Part shown: piece after piece, positions 34,731-43,806 of the stretch
Layout of the letters: the number at the start of each line of letters is the position of its first letter
Position numbering within the stretch: the stretch's first letter is position 1
Assembly (NCBI RefSeq): GCF_009801115.1
Contig: NZ_VTOL01000002.1
Span: 186,001-250,000 of the forward strand
Reading direction: 5' to 3'
DNA: 64,000 nt
Source: Dyadobacter sp. 3J3
Lineage (GTDB): Bacteria > Bacteroidota > Bacteroidia > Cytophagales > Spirosomataceae
Program-made: the position numbers and the translations under genes
The notes under the pieces: model-generated
The model's database searches: none
Told to the model about the DNA's origin: nothing
What the model saw: the letters and a program-made list of their open reading frames with translations, nothing else

Positions 34731-36311
34731 ATGAAAAAATTAATATATCTACGATTATTGCCCCTGGTGGCACTGATCCTGCTGGCAGGTTGTGAAGGGA
34801 ATTTTGATGAACTCAACCTGAATGCAAATAAGCCAACTACGGTTCCGCCTTCTTTACTTCTGACAGGAATCCTGAATGATTTATACGATGCTCCGGCTGG
34901 TGATTATGAAAAATGGGATCAATATTTCCTGATCAACTACGATTACTATGGAAATAATCAGTACGTATTTGGATCAGGAAAAGACAAATACTCTACGTTG
35001 AAAAACGTGATCAAAATGGAAGAGGAAGCAGCGAGACTTTATACAACTGATGTAAATCCTTACGCTGCATTGGGTAAATTTTTCAGAGCTTACTTCTTCA
35101 CACAAATGAGCCTTCAAATGGGAGATATTCCTATGACGGAAGCACTTTTGGGTGGTACAAACCTGAATCCAGTTTATGATTCTCAAAAAACTGTTTTTGT
35201 TCAAAGTTTGAAATGGCTTGACGAAGCCAATGCGCAGCTTGGAACTTTGGTTGCACAATCGGATACCCGTTTGGCTGGTGATATTTATTTCGGTAATAGT
35301 GTAGCAAAATGGCAGAAAACGGTCAATGCTTATCGTTTGAGACTATTGATACATTTAAGCAAAAAAGAAAGTGATACGGATTTGAACATCAAAACGCAAT
35401 TCGCTGCAATTTTGGCTGACCCGGTAAAATATCCGTTGATGACTAGCACTGATGATAATCTTCAATATACGTACATCAACCCGACGAATAAATATCCTGA
35501 AAATCCAGGTTCTTTTGGTTTTAACGCTTTGCGCGAAAATTCCTCTGCAACCTATGTTGGCTTGCTTACAAAATTGATGGATCCCCGTGTTTTTGTCACC
35601 ACGGAACCTGCTTCTGCGAAAGTTTCTGCCGGAACAAGCCCTACAAGTTTCAGCGCATTCCTTGGCGCGGATCCAGGTGAAGATTTAGGTATTATGTATG
35701 TAAAAGCAAACGCTGGTGAATATTCACTTATCAACCGTAAGCATTATTACGAGACTTTCACCGGCGAACCTAGTGTTCAGATCGGATATCCTGAAATGTG
35801 TTTCAATATTGCCGAAGCAATCAACAGGGGTTGGGCCGCAAAAGGCGCCTTAGGCACTGCCGAGGATTATTACAAAGCAGGAATTCTTGCTTCCTGGTCG
35901 GCTTATGGTATTCCTGCGTCAGGATCTTTTACAGCTTATTTCATTGGCTCGGGAAGTCCTGGAAGTACGGCTGTTTACAATAGCTATCCGGTCAATACAC
36001 CTTTTGATACGTACTATGCTCAGTCGTCTGTTAAATATGCAGCAGGTGCTACGGGTTTGACAGAAATATTGAACCAACGTTATCTGGCCTTATTCCGTCA
36101 CTCAGGTTTGGAATCTTATTTCACCTATCGTCGTACTGGCGTTCCTAATTTTACAACGGGACCAGGAACAGGAAACAGTGAGCGTATCGCAAAACGTTTT
36201 CAATATATTTCAACTGAAAGAACTGCCAACACCGTTAATTACAAATCAGCACTCACTAGTCAATTTGCTGGTAATGATGATATTAATGGAGTAATGTGGA
36301 TTTTAAAATAG
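34731..36311 (+). CDS. SusD/RagB family lipoprotein
   Basis: 526 residues. SPII signal ends ILLAGC. Helical TPR-like SusD fold: FDELNLNANKPT, KFFRAYFFTQMSLQMGDIPMTEAL, RHSGLESYFTYRRTGVP and the terminal NDDINGVMWILK, matching the SusD-like class often found with peptide or small-substrate SusC. It caps the preceding SusC on the cell surface. Ends at a strong hairpin. Confidence 0.94.
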   Translation: MKKLIYLRLLPLVALILLAGCEGNFDELNLNANKPTTVPPSLLLTGILNDLYDAPAGDYEKWDQYFLINYDYYGNNQYVFGSGKDKYSTLKNVIKMEEEAARLYTTDVNPYAALGKFFRAYFFTQMSLQMGDIPMTEALLGGTNLNPVYDSQKTVFVQSLKWLDEANAQLGTLVAQSDTRLAGDIYFGNSVAKWQKTVNAYRLRLLIHLSKKESDTDLNIKTQFAAILADPVKYPLMTSTDDNLQYTYINPTNKYPENPGSFGFNALRENSSATYVGLLTKLMDPRVFVTTEPASAKVSAGTSPTSFSAFLGADPGEDLGIMYVKANAGEYSLINRKHYYETFTGEPSVQIGYPEMCFNIAEAINRGWAAKGALGTAEDYYKAGILASWSAYGIPASGSFTAYFIGSGSPGSTAVYNSYPVNTPFDTYYAQSSVKYAAGATGLTEILNQRYLALFRHSGLESYFTYRRTGVPNFTTGPGTGNSERIAKRFQYISTERTANTVNYKSALTSQFAGNDDINGVMWILK

Positions 36312-36366
36312 TTATTTTTGAAATTGAAATTGAGTTGAAAGTTATATATATCGACTTTCAAAGCAT

Positions 36367-36406
36367 AAAAAAGCGGCCCGAAAATATTTCGGGCCGCTTT
36401 TTTTTA
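36367..36406. terminator. Strong bidirectional terminator
   Basis: AAAAAAGCGGCCCGAAA (36367-36383) and its perfect complement (36387-36403) with a 3-nt loop and T run, between SusD and the convergent threonine-synthase gene. Confidence 0.93.
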
Positions 36407-36432
36407 AAAGGCAGGATTTAGGAATGGTAATA

Positions 36433-37623
36433 TCATAGCAGGTTTTCGGCATATTTATAGCCGCTTCCTGTATTTAGCAGTAAAATCGTTTCGTCAGGGC
36501 TGACCCATTTATTTTCGATCGCCTTTTTCATTGCGGGAATAAGTGCGCCTCCTTCCGGTGCCACAAATAATCCTTCTCTTCTCGACAAAGTTTTAACACC
36601 ATCAAGCAGCTCTTGCTCACTTACGGCAATAGCAAATCCGTTGGATTCTTTCAGGATTTCCAAAATTTGTCTTTCTGCAAAAGGAGACGGAACGGCCAGT
36701 CCATTTGCCATCGAAGGTTTTGCCTGGTAAGCTGATGCATTTTTATGCTTTCCCTCATACGACCAGACAATAGGCTGACAGTTTTCGGTTTGAACAGCTA
36801 TCAGTCGTGGAAATTTCCCGGTTATCCAGCCAGCTTGCTTCATTTCTTCAAATGCTTTCCAAAGACCGATCAGTCCTGTTCCTCCACCCGTCGGGTAAAA
36901 AATTACATCCGGTAATTCCCAGTTCATTTGTTCTGCAATTTCAAAACCCATCGTTTTCTTTCCTTCCAAACGGTAAGGTTCTTTCATTGTAGAAACATCA
37001 AAATAGCCGTTTTCGGCTTTCATTTCTGCAACCAGCTTTCCGCAGTCGTTGATCAAACCATCAACCAGAATAAGCTCCGCACCAAAATAGCGGCATTCCT
37101 GTTTAAAAATTTCGGGCGTTAAACGAGGCATTACAACGGTCACTTCAATATTTGCTTTTGCTCCATAAGCAGCCAAGGCACCACCTGCATTTCCGGCTGT
37201 TGGAACGATACATTGTTTTATCCCCAATTCCTTCATTTTCGAAACAGCAACCGCCTGGCCACGCGCTTTAAAGGATCCGGTAGGATTAAGTGATTCGTCC
37301 TTTAACAATAATTTATTGATACCGAATTCTTTGGCAAGGTTTTCCAGATGCAAAAGTGGTGTCATGCCTTCGCCAAGCGTTACAATATTAGCAGGATCAA
37401 GTACAGGCAAAAATTCAAAATATCGCCAAAGTGACGATTCCCTGTCTAAAAGAACCTCTTTATCAACATATTGAGAAAAATCGTATTTGGCAAACAGGGG
37501 CGCTTTCCAGCCTTCGGCATCATTGGAGCAGAAAGTCTGTATCTGGCGGTGATCAAATTCCTTTTTGCTGACAGCACATTCCAGGTGCGAAACATGCGAA
37601 GTAAGTGTCATCGTATTTTCCAT
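36433..37623 (-). CDS. Threonine synthase-like PLP enzyme
   Basis: The ATG at 37623 (MENTMTLTSH) is preferred over a TTG eight codons upstream. 396 residues, fold type II PLP enzyme: N-terminal LECAVSKKEFDHRQIQTFC looks like a small metal-binding hook; PLP Lys in NPTGSFKARG; phosphate loop VPTAGNAGGA; FYPTGGGTGLIG. Threonine synthase makes threonine from O-phosphohomoserine. It is not next to thrA/thrB genes and instead follows a LysR regulator by 70 bp, so it may be a secondary or specialised enzyme of the family. Confidence 0.82.
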   Translation of the reverse strand: MENTMTLTSHVSHLECAVSKKEFDHRQIQTFCSNDAEGWKAPLFAKYDFSQYVDKEVLLDRESSLWRYFEFLPVLDPANIVTLGEGMTPLLHLENLAKEFGINKLLLKDESLNPTGSFKARGQAVAVSKMKELGIKQCIVPTAGNAGGALAAYGAKANIEVTVVMPRLTPEIFKQECRYFGAELILVDGLINDCGKLVAEMKAENGYFDVSTMKEPYRLEGKKTMGFEIAEQMNWELPDVIFYPTGGGTGLIGLWKAFEEMKQAGWITGKFPRLIAVQTENCQPIVWSYEGKHKNASAYQAKPSMANGLAVPSPFAERQILEILKESNGFAIAVSEQELLDGVKTLSRREGLFVAPEGGALIPAMKKAIENKWVSPDETILLLNTGSGYKYAENLL

Positions 37624-37693
37624 GCTTTTGACATTATTTTTTGTCAAAAGTAGATGTTCAAGTATAGCAAAACCAATGCTATTTCAATATACA

Positions 37694-38602
37694 CTATAAC
37701 GTCTTGTTATAACCCAGTAAAGCAAATCGTACAAAAGCCTGTCCAAACGGATCACTTTCAGAACCATGCCGCTGGATAAAATAAAATTCCCGCTCAACAT
37801 GCAGGCCTTCAATTAAAACCTGTTTTAAAGTACCTGATGCCAGCTCTTTTTGAACAGATCGCAACGGTAAAAAACCAAGACAATCATCCACGAGCAAAAA
37901 GTTCTTTAACGCCTCAGTCCCACCCAGAGATATATTGTTTTTAAGATCCGAGATTTTCATTCCAACTTCTGCCAAAGACGCTTTTACGGAGTCCAGCGTT
38001 CCGGAACCACGCTCCCGCAACGCAACGGGATAGTTTTTCAATTCTTCCAAAGTAATCGATTCCCGGAACCAGAGTTCACTTTTGGGAGAACAAACAGCAA
38101 TTACTTCATCGGAAAGGAAGTACCGGTAACTTACAGATGTGGTTTTTGTTTGACCTTCAATAATTCCCAGATCAATTTCATTGTTCCCCAAAGCCTTCAA
38201 AACATTTTCAGAATTCCGGTTTAAAAGTGTGATCCTTACATTGGGATATTTTTGACGAAAGGCTGATAAAATTTCCGGAATGATATACAACGCGACGGTC
38301 GTACTGGCTCCTAAGCGCAATTCGCCTTTTGCATTATATTCGTCGTGATGTGTACTAAGGGCATAAGACAAACGGATCTGGACTTCCTTCGCCTGGCGTA
38401 AATGATCAAGAAGTAGATTTCCCGGCAACGTCAATTTCACAGCATTTCCAACGCGCTCGAATAAACTGGTTTTATATAATTCCTCCAACGATTTGATATG
38501 ACGGCTGATCGCAGGCTGACTTAGATTCAGTACCTGACTGGCTTTTGTAAAGCTCAGATGATTTGCTACCTCAAAAAAAACTTCGTGCCGGAAGGAGATC
38601 AT
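37694..38602 (-). CDS. LysR family transcriptional regulator
   Basis: 302 residues. N-terminal HTH (FFEVANHLSFTKASQVLNLSQPAISRHIKSLEELYKTSLFER) and a type 2 periplasmic-binding-like effector domain (ELRLGASTTVALYIIPEIL ... GIIEGQ). Transcribed toward the threonine-synthase-like gene 70 bp downstream, so it may regulate that gene; the effector is unknown. Its first 53 codons and about 45 bp of upstream DNA are duplicated at 39135-39356. Confidence 0.92.
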   Translation of the reverse strand: MISFRHEVFFEVANHLSFTKASQVLNLSQPAISRHIKSLEELYKTSLFERVGNAVKLTLPGNLLLDHLRQAKEVQIRLSYALSTHHDEYNAKGELRLGASTTVALYIIPEILSAFRQKYPNVRITLLNRNSENVLKALGNNEIDLGIIEGQTKTTSVSYRYFLSDEVIAVCSPKSELWFRESITLEELKNYPVALRERGSGTLDSVKASLAEVGMKISDLKNNISLGGTEALKNFLLVDDCLGFLPLRSVQKELASGTLKQVLIEGLHVEREFYFIQRHGSESDPFGQAFVRFALLGYNKTL

Positions 38603-38653
38603 TATTTTTCAAAATCAGTTTTTCAAAGGTATTGTTTTAAGCTGATCCATAGA
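38447..38653. repeat. Direct repeat copy 1 (LysR 5' end plus promoter)
   Basis: Covers codons 1-52 of the LysR gene and its upstream DNA to TTTTAAGCTGATC. By eye it matches 39149-39356 with about 13 differences in the coding part. Copy 2 is in the same orientation about 700 bp away. Confidence 0.85.
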
Positions 38654-38729
38654 AGCTAATTTCAAAACGATTCCAACGTATTTCTCATTTCCGTGTCTCT
38701 TAAAGAAATGTATCCAAATCAATTAAGCC

Positions 38730-39119
38730 ATGAAAAAACTATTTATTTCCTTGACAATCTGCGCAGTTCTGTCAAATTCGTGCAAATCAGAAAAAGAGAT
38801 TTTTCCAGAAGGCGAATGGCACCGAAATTGTATTTCATTTAGAGAAAATCTGGACGGCTATCAGCTTGGAGGTTTACCTTGTCAATTCATGGATGTACCT
38901 AATTTAAGAATCCAGAAAGACAAGCCTTTTGAAACAATGGCAATTTACCACTCATTTGATGGTTCCGGATTTAGTAATGATACGATTGCCTTGAATGGAA
39001 ATCTTTCAAAAGATGGACAAACACTAAGACTAAACTATATGTTAGGCTCCAATTCTGTGGACTTAACTCTCGTGGCAGGACATAGTACAGAATTATGTAC
39101 GTCAATAGGCTGCAATTAA
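38730..39119 (+). CDS. Small lipoprotein, unknown function
   Basis: 129 residues with an SPII signal peptide ending LSNSC (Cys about 18). The mature part is short and beta-rich, with several Cys (HRNCISF, GLPCQFMD, ELCTSIGCN) that could form disulfides. No family recognised. It is the only gene between the two direct copies of the LysR 5' end, and it is read against them. Confidence 0.65.
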   Translation: MKKLFISLTICAVLSNSCKSEKEIFPEGEWHRNCISFRENLDGYQLGGLPCQFMDVPNLRIQKDKPFETMAIYHSFDGSGFSNDTIALNGNLSKDGQTLRLNYMLGSNSVDLTLVAGHSTELCTSIGCN

Positions 39120-39134
39120 TTGTTTAATCCATGA

Positions 39135-39308
39135 TCAAGTAACAAAAGCGTTCCCAACCCGCCCGAATAAACTGGTTTTATAAAGTTCCTCCAACGATTT
39201 GATATGACGGCTGGTCGCAGGCTGACTAAGATTTAACACCTGACTGGCTTTTGCAAAGCTCAGATGATTTGCAACCTCAAAAAAAACTTCGTGCCGGAAG
39301 GAGATCAT
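39135..39308 (-). pseudogene. Duplicated LysR fragment encoding only the HTH
   Basis: ATG at 39308, TGA at 39135: 57 codons, MISFRHEVFFEVANHL..., nearly identical to the start of the LysR at 37694-38602, then diverging at GNAFVT before a stop. The effector domain is missing. The upstream region is duplicated too, so it may be transcribed. Most likely a decayed tandem duplicate; an HTH-only microprotein cannot be excluded. Confidence 0.8.
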
Positions 39309-39356
39309 TTATTTAAAAATCAGTTTTTAAAAGGTATTGTTTTAAGCTGATCAACG
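39149..39356. repeat. Direct repeat copy 2 (LysR 5' end plus promoter)
   Basis: Second copy of 38447-38653. Homology starts near GCGTTCCCAACC and ends after TTTTAAGCTGATC; beyond that the flanks differ. Confidence 0.85.
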
Positions 39357-39873
39357 AGGTAAAAATATAAAAGGATTCCGACAGCTTTCTGTTTCAATAG
39401 AGGTACAAACATGAAAGTATGACGAGGTAGCAAAAAGTAAATACATCTGATAACATAACTTTTGCCCGGTGTTTCTCTGCGTGCTATGGCAGAAATTAAA
39501 CACTAAGCGCACAAAGTTTTAGACAAAGATGTACAAAATTTGCATTTTAATTTTTCCGGGAATAATGGAAATACCATTTTTATATTTCTTACACTTTGTA
39601 ACCTTCGTGTAAAACTTAGTGCGCTTAGTGGTAAATTACAATTCAGGTATTTCTAAAAACCTTAAATCTCAAAACCTAATGACTTAAACTAAAAAGGTAA
39701 AACCGGCCCTAAATAGTAAGACCTTTTTGATATTGTCAGGTTGAAAATATCAAACTACAAATTTTGTTTTAAAATTATTCAGTTTAAAAAAATTTATAAT
39801 AAATCATATTATAATAGTAGAAAAAAACGCGAACTTCGCTTTTTAAATGTGAACATTACACTTAATATTTAAA
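39357..39873. other. Intergenic region with dispersed-repeat-like inverted repeat
   Basis: No gene. Holds an imperfect inverted repeat (39501-39521 / 39610-39630, CACTAAGCGCAC and GTGCGCTTAGTG arms) of a type that looks like the AAGCGCAAAG-style dispersed repeats of related genomes. The rest is AT-rich sequence leading to the PA14 gene. Confidence 0.5.
39501..39630. repeat. Inverted repeat with CACTAAGCGCAC arms
   Basis: 21-nt arms 39501-39521 and 39610-39630 with two mismatches and an 88-nt interior that includes an ACTTTGTAACCTTCGTGT word. It resembles a dispersed intergenic element; function unknown. Confidence 0.6.
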
Positions 39874-41598
39874 ATGCGTTCAACCATTCAAAAACTCTGT
39901 CTTTTCCTCGTTGCTTTTCCCCTCGCGGTTACAGCACAAACAGGAAAGGGAAACTATTCTCCCATTGCTTTAAAAGATCTGTCATCCTTCGAGAATGCTG
40001 GCTCAAACTGGTCTGTTAAGGGGAATGTTTCCATGCATCCAATAAAATCCGAAGCTGCCAAAACCCAAAATGGCGAAGGTACCCTGATTGGCTCAGCTGG
40101 TGCAGCCATAACCACAAAAGTGAAAGCAAAAGATTTACGTTTTTATACGGAATTCATGCTTTCACCGGGAGCCGAAGGAAGTATAATTCTTCCTGGCGGA
40201 CAACGTGTTCGTATTGCAGATAACAAACAACTGGAAACAAGTGCGCTTACCAGTGGTTATATCGGGCAGTTCCCAATTCAAAACGCTTCAAAAGCACCAG
40301 GTTTATGGCAAACCATAGAACTTGCTTACGATGCTTCTGTGGCGACTATCAAAAATTCGGGCCGTCTAAATTCTCTGAAATTAAATGGTGTAATTGTCCT
40401 GGAAAGTGTGTATTTGCCACTGTCAAAATCAGTTAGTGATGCCCAAGCGCTGGGTTTGGAAGTTACAAAAGGCACTATTGCTTTTCGTAACGTTGGTTAT
40501 CAGCTTTTGAATGACCGTAAGCCATTGACTCTGCACAATCTAAGTTATAAACTGTATTCCGACAAATGGGATGCTACTTCTTATTCAAAACTAGAAAAAG
40601 AAGATAAAACAAACAGTCTGACACAGGAGGTAACCAACGGAATGCGTGAATTCCACCTGATTTATGAAGGTGAAATGCTTGCTGAAGAAGATGGCGATTA
40701 TGTTTTCACTTCAATTTATTCCGGGAATGTTTTTACACTTGATATTGATGGAAAACCGATCGTTACTGCCGGAGAAAGCACATCTCAGGAATCTCATTCT
40801 GGTTCTGTAAATCTTACAAAAGGTACGCACAAATTTAAAATTCATTATTCGCGTTTCCCATGGCGCCAGCCTGCATTGGGTTTGAGAGTTCAGAAAGCCG
40901 GAATTCGTACATACGACTTACACGCACTTTCTTCACTGCCTGAACCTGAGCCAAAACCTTACATTGGTGTTACACCAGAGTTACGCCCTGAAATGGTACG
41001 TTCATTTGTTCTTTTGGATGGTGAAAAGTACAAACGGACACATTGTATTTCTGTGGGAAGTCCTGCGGGATGGAGCTACACAATGGATCTTAACCGGGGT
41101 GCTTTATTACAGGCATGGAAAGGACAATTTGCTAACGTAACCGAAATGTGGTATGAGCGCGGTGAACCACAACTACTTGAACCGGCAGGTTTGAAAGTTC
41201 CTGTTTCAGGAAAAAGTAATCTTGCCGTTCTTGAAAATGAAAAAGCTGCCTGGCCAGATTCCGCAAATGTCAATTATCTTGGTTATACATTGGATGCACA
41301 AGGCTATCCTGCAATACGCTACGCTATTGCTTCTGCTACCGTGAGCGATCACATCACAGCAACAAATGATGCACTGACTGTAACCTATGAAGTAAAAGGT
41401 ACGCCAGCCGGTTCGCTGTTTTCTCTGCTTGCAAGCGGAAAAGAAATTCAGATGATTGAAAAAGGCCTGTATCAGATTGATAACCGTTATTACATACAAA
41501 TTGATAAAAAGGCAAAAGTGGTTTTGAGAACTTCCGGCGATGGCCAGGAATTGCTGCTGCCGGTGTCCAATGCAAGCAGTTACTCCATGTTCTGGTAG
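39874..41598 (+). CDS. Secreted protein with jelly-roll (DUF1080-like) and PA14 domains
   Basis: 574 residues, signal peptide ending LAVTAQ. About residues 25-215 resemble a DUF1080/laminin-type jelly roll (LIGSAGAAITTKVKAKDLRFYTEFML). About 225-345 look like a PA14 carbohydrate-binding domain (GEMLAEEDGDYVFTSIYSGNVFTLDIDGKPIV). The rest (SVGSPAGWSYTMDLNRGALLQAWKGQF) matches the type of domain found with membrane-bound dehydrogenases (DUF6797-like, tentative). No CxxCH haem motif. It is 44 bp before the azurin-fused propeller gene and is likely its partner. Confidence 0.65.
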   Translation: MRSTIQKLCLFLVAFPLAVTAQTGKGNYSPIALKDLSSFENAGSNWSVKGNVSMHPIKSEAAKTQNGEGTLIGSAGAAITTKVKAKDLRFYTEFMLSPGAEGSIILPGGQRVRIADNKQLETSALTSGYIGQFPIQNASKAPGLWQTIELAYDASVATIKNSGRLNSLKLNGVIVLESVYLPLSKSVSDAQALGLEVTKGTIAFRNVGYQLLNDRKPLTLHNLSYKLYSDKWDATSYSKLEKEDKTNSLTQEVTNGMREFHLIYEGEMLAEEDGDYVFTSIYSGNVFTLDIDGKPIVTAGESTSQESHSGSVNLTKGTHKFKIHYSRFPWRQPALGLRVQKAGIRTYDLHALSSLPEPEPKPYIGVTPELRPEMVRSFVLLDGEKYKRTHCISVGSPAGWSYTMDLNRGALLQAWKGQFANVTEMWYERGEPQLLEPAGLKVPVSGKSNLAVLENEKAAWPDSANVNYLGYTLDAQGYPAIRYAIASATVSDHITATNDALTVTYEVKGTPAGSLFSLLASGKEIQMIEKGLYQIDNRYYIQIDKKAKVVLRTSGDGQELLLPVSNASSYSMFW

Positions 41599-41642
41599 TT
41601 TCTCTTTTTATCTTTTTGTCTAAAATTTTTATATCGTAGTAA

Positions 41643-43637
41643 ATGAAAAATATAGTTATAACCACCCTGCTTTCTCTTGGCTGTCTCGCTGCACAGGCGC
41701 AGAGCAAAGCAAAAACCGAAGATGATTATTACCGGATCATCACGATGCCGATTCCACAAAATATTCAGATGGAAGTAGGCGGACTGGCGGTTTTACCTGA
41801 TGGAAGACTGGCCGCATCAACACGTCGCGGGGAGGTATGGATGATTTCCAATCCTTATATGAAAGGTGACGGACAACCAACTTTCCACCGTTTTGCTTCC
41901 GGATTGCATGAGCCGCTAGGTCTGTTTTATCGTGGAAAAGACATTTTATTATCACAGCGCGGAGAAGTTACCAGATTGGTTGATACGGATAATGATGGCG
42001 TAGCAGATGTTTATGATTCGTTTGCGCGCTGGCCATTATCCGGCAATTATCACCAGTATTCATACGGACCTATTCCAATGCCGAATGGAGAAATGCTGGT
42101 GACCCTTAACCTTGACTGGATCGGGCGTGGTGCGAGTCAGTCAAAATGGAGGGGATGGATGCTGAAACTTGGTCAGGACGGTTCCTTAACACCTTATGCA
42201 ACAGGGCTTCGTTCCCCTGCCGGATTTGGATCTTACAAAGGAGATATTTTCTATACGGAAAATCAAGGCGACTGGGTTGGTTCAGGCCGTATGACGCATT
42301 TGGAAAAAGGTGATTTTGCAGGAAATGTTGCCGGATTGAGATGGAGCAGTGAACCGGGTTCACCCGTAAAATTGAAAGCCGAAGATGTACCTGACACAGG
42401 AGAGCCACTTTATGATGTTGCCAAACGTGTTCCGGGAATCAAACCACCAGCGGTATGGTTTCCGCATACTTTGATGGGAATTTCAACTTCTGACTTTAAA
42501 GAAGATACAACAGGCGGAGCTTTCGGACCTTTCCAGGGACAAGTATTTGTTGGCGATCAGGGCCATAGCAAAGTGATGCGCGTAGATATGGAAAAAGTAA
42601 ATGGCGTTTATCAAGGCGCTTGTTTCCCATTCCGTGAAGGTTTTGAATCAGGTATAATCCGTATGGTCTGGGGATTGGACGGTTCTATGTTTGTAGGCCA
42701 AACAAGTCGTGGATGGTCGGCAACGGGGAAAGCCGATTTTGGTATTCAGCGTCTGGTTTGGACAGGTCAAACACCTTTTGAAATGAAAAATATACGTTCA
42801 ATGCCCGATGGTTTTGAAGTAACTTTCACTTCTCCGGTTGACAAAGCAACGGCTTCAAAATCTGATTCTTATAAACTGAGCAGTTTCACTTACAAATACC
42901 ACCACATTTACGGTAGCCCGATTATCAACACAAACGAACTGGTTATCAAAGGAATCTCAGTATCAGAAGATGGACTTCGTGCGCGTATTGTTCTTGATCC
43001 GGCTACTTTAAGAAAAGGATATATTCATGAATTAAAAGCAGAAGGTGTTCAGTCAACCGAAGGACTTTCGCTTTTGCATAACATTGGTTATTATACTTTG
43101 AATGAAATTGCAGGCGGTGCGGCTTTAACAAGTTCACAGTATACGGCCAGCACAAAACCTGCGATGGCGCATGATATGAGTGCAATGACGGCTTCTGATT
43201 CCAAAGGTTCTGAAACAAATTCTGCCAAACGTGTTACCCAAATGCCAGCATCATGGACAAATGGTCCTGATCAGGTAATAAATATCGGAACTGTTCCAGG
43301 TCTTAAATTTGACATTTCCGAAATTCAGGTGAAGGCAGGAAGCAAGATCAGACTCAACCTGAACAACAACGACGATATGCTTCATAATCTGGTTATTGTA
43401 AAACCGGGTACCGCCAATACTGTTGGTGAACTGGGGCTTAATCTTGGTTTGAAAGGAACTGAAATGAATTACGTTCCAAAAACAAATGATGTTCTTTTCC
43501 ATACGAATATCGTAGAACCCGAAAAAACAGAATCTATTTATTTCGTTGCACCGAAGCAAATTGGTATTTATCAATATCTGTGCTCGTTCCCAGGTCATTA
43601 CATGTTGATGCAGGGAAAACTAAAAGTTATTAAGTAA
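41643..43637 (+). CDS. Secreted beta-propeller dehydrogenase-like protein fused to azurin-type copper domain
   Basis: 664 residues, signal peptide ending LAAQAQ. Residues about 30-380 form a propeller like the PQQ-type glucose/sorbosone or 'membrane-bound dehydrogenase' family (GLAVLPDGRLAASTRRGEVW, PLGLFYRGKDILLSQRGEVTRL, GSMFVGQTSRGW). A linker rich in Met/Ser/Ala follows. The last 120 residues are a cupredoxin: HNLVIV plus CSFPGHYMLMQG supply the His, Cys, His and Met ligands of a type 1 copper site. It probably oxidises a sugar-like substrate and passes electrons to the copper centre; no haem motif is present. Pair with the gene at 39874. Confidence 0.78.
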   Translation: MKNIVITTLLSLGCLAAQAQSKAKTEDDYYRIITMPIPQNIQMEVGGLAVLPDGRLAASTRRGEVWMISNPYMKGDGQPTFHRFASGLHEPLGLFYRGKDILLSQRGEVTRLVDTDNDGVADVYDSFARWPLSGNYHQYSYGPIPMPNGEMLVTLNLDWIGRGASQSKWRGWMLKLGQDGSLTPYATGLRSPAGFGSYKGDIFYTENQGDWVGSGRMTHLEKGDFAGNVAGLRWSSEPGSPVKLKAEDVPDTGEPLYDVAKRVPGIKPPAVWFPHTLMGISTSDFKEDTTGGAFGPFQGQVFVGDQGHSKVMRVDMEKVNGVYQGACFPFREGFESGIIRMVWGLDGSMFVGQTSRGWSATGKADFGIQRLVWTGQTPFEMKNIRSMPDGFEVTFTSPVDKATASKSDSYKLSSFTYKYHHIYGSPIINTNELVIKGISVSEDGLRARIVLDPATLRKGYIHELKAEGVQSTEGLSLLHNIGYYTLNEIAGGAALTSSQYTASTKPAMAHDMSAMTASDSKGSETNSAKRVTQMPASWTNGPDQVINIGTVPGLKFDISEIQVKAGSKIRLNLNNNDDMLHNLVIVKPGTANTVGELGLNLGLKGTEMNYVPKTNDVLFHTNIVEPEKTESIYFVAPKQIGIYQYLCSFPGHYMLMQGKLKVIK

Positions 43638-43646
43638 AACCTCCCA

Positions 43647-43680
43647 TATCTCCCTGCCTTTTCAAAATGGCAGGGAGATA
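43647..43680 (+). terminator. Hairpin after azurin-fusion gene
   Basis: TATCTCCCTGCC (43647-43658) pairs perfectly with GGCAGGGAGATA (43669-43680). No strong T run, so termination may be partial. Confidence 0.6.
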
Positions 43681-43806
43681 ATTATTGATTATCTCCCCAT
43701 ATCAAATTATTTTAAAATAATAAATTAAAAACGGAGAAATAAAAACACGATTTTTAAAATATAACTATTTATTGATTTATTTAAACATTACCTACCAGAT
43801 TTTCAT

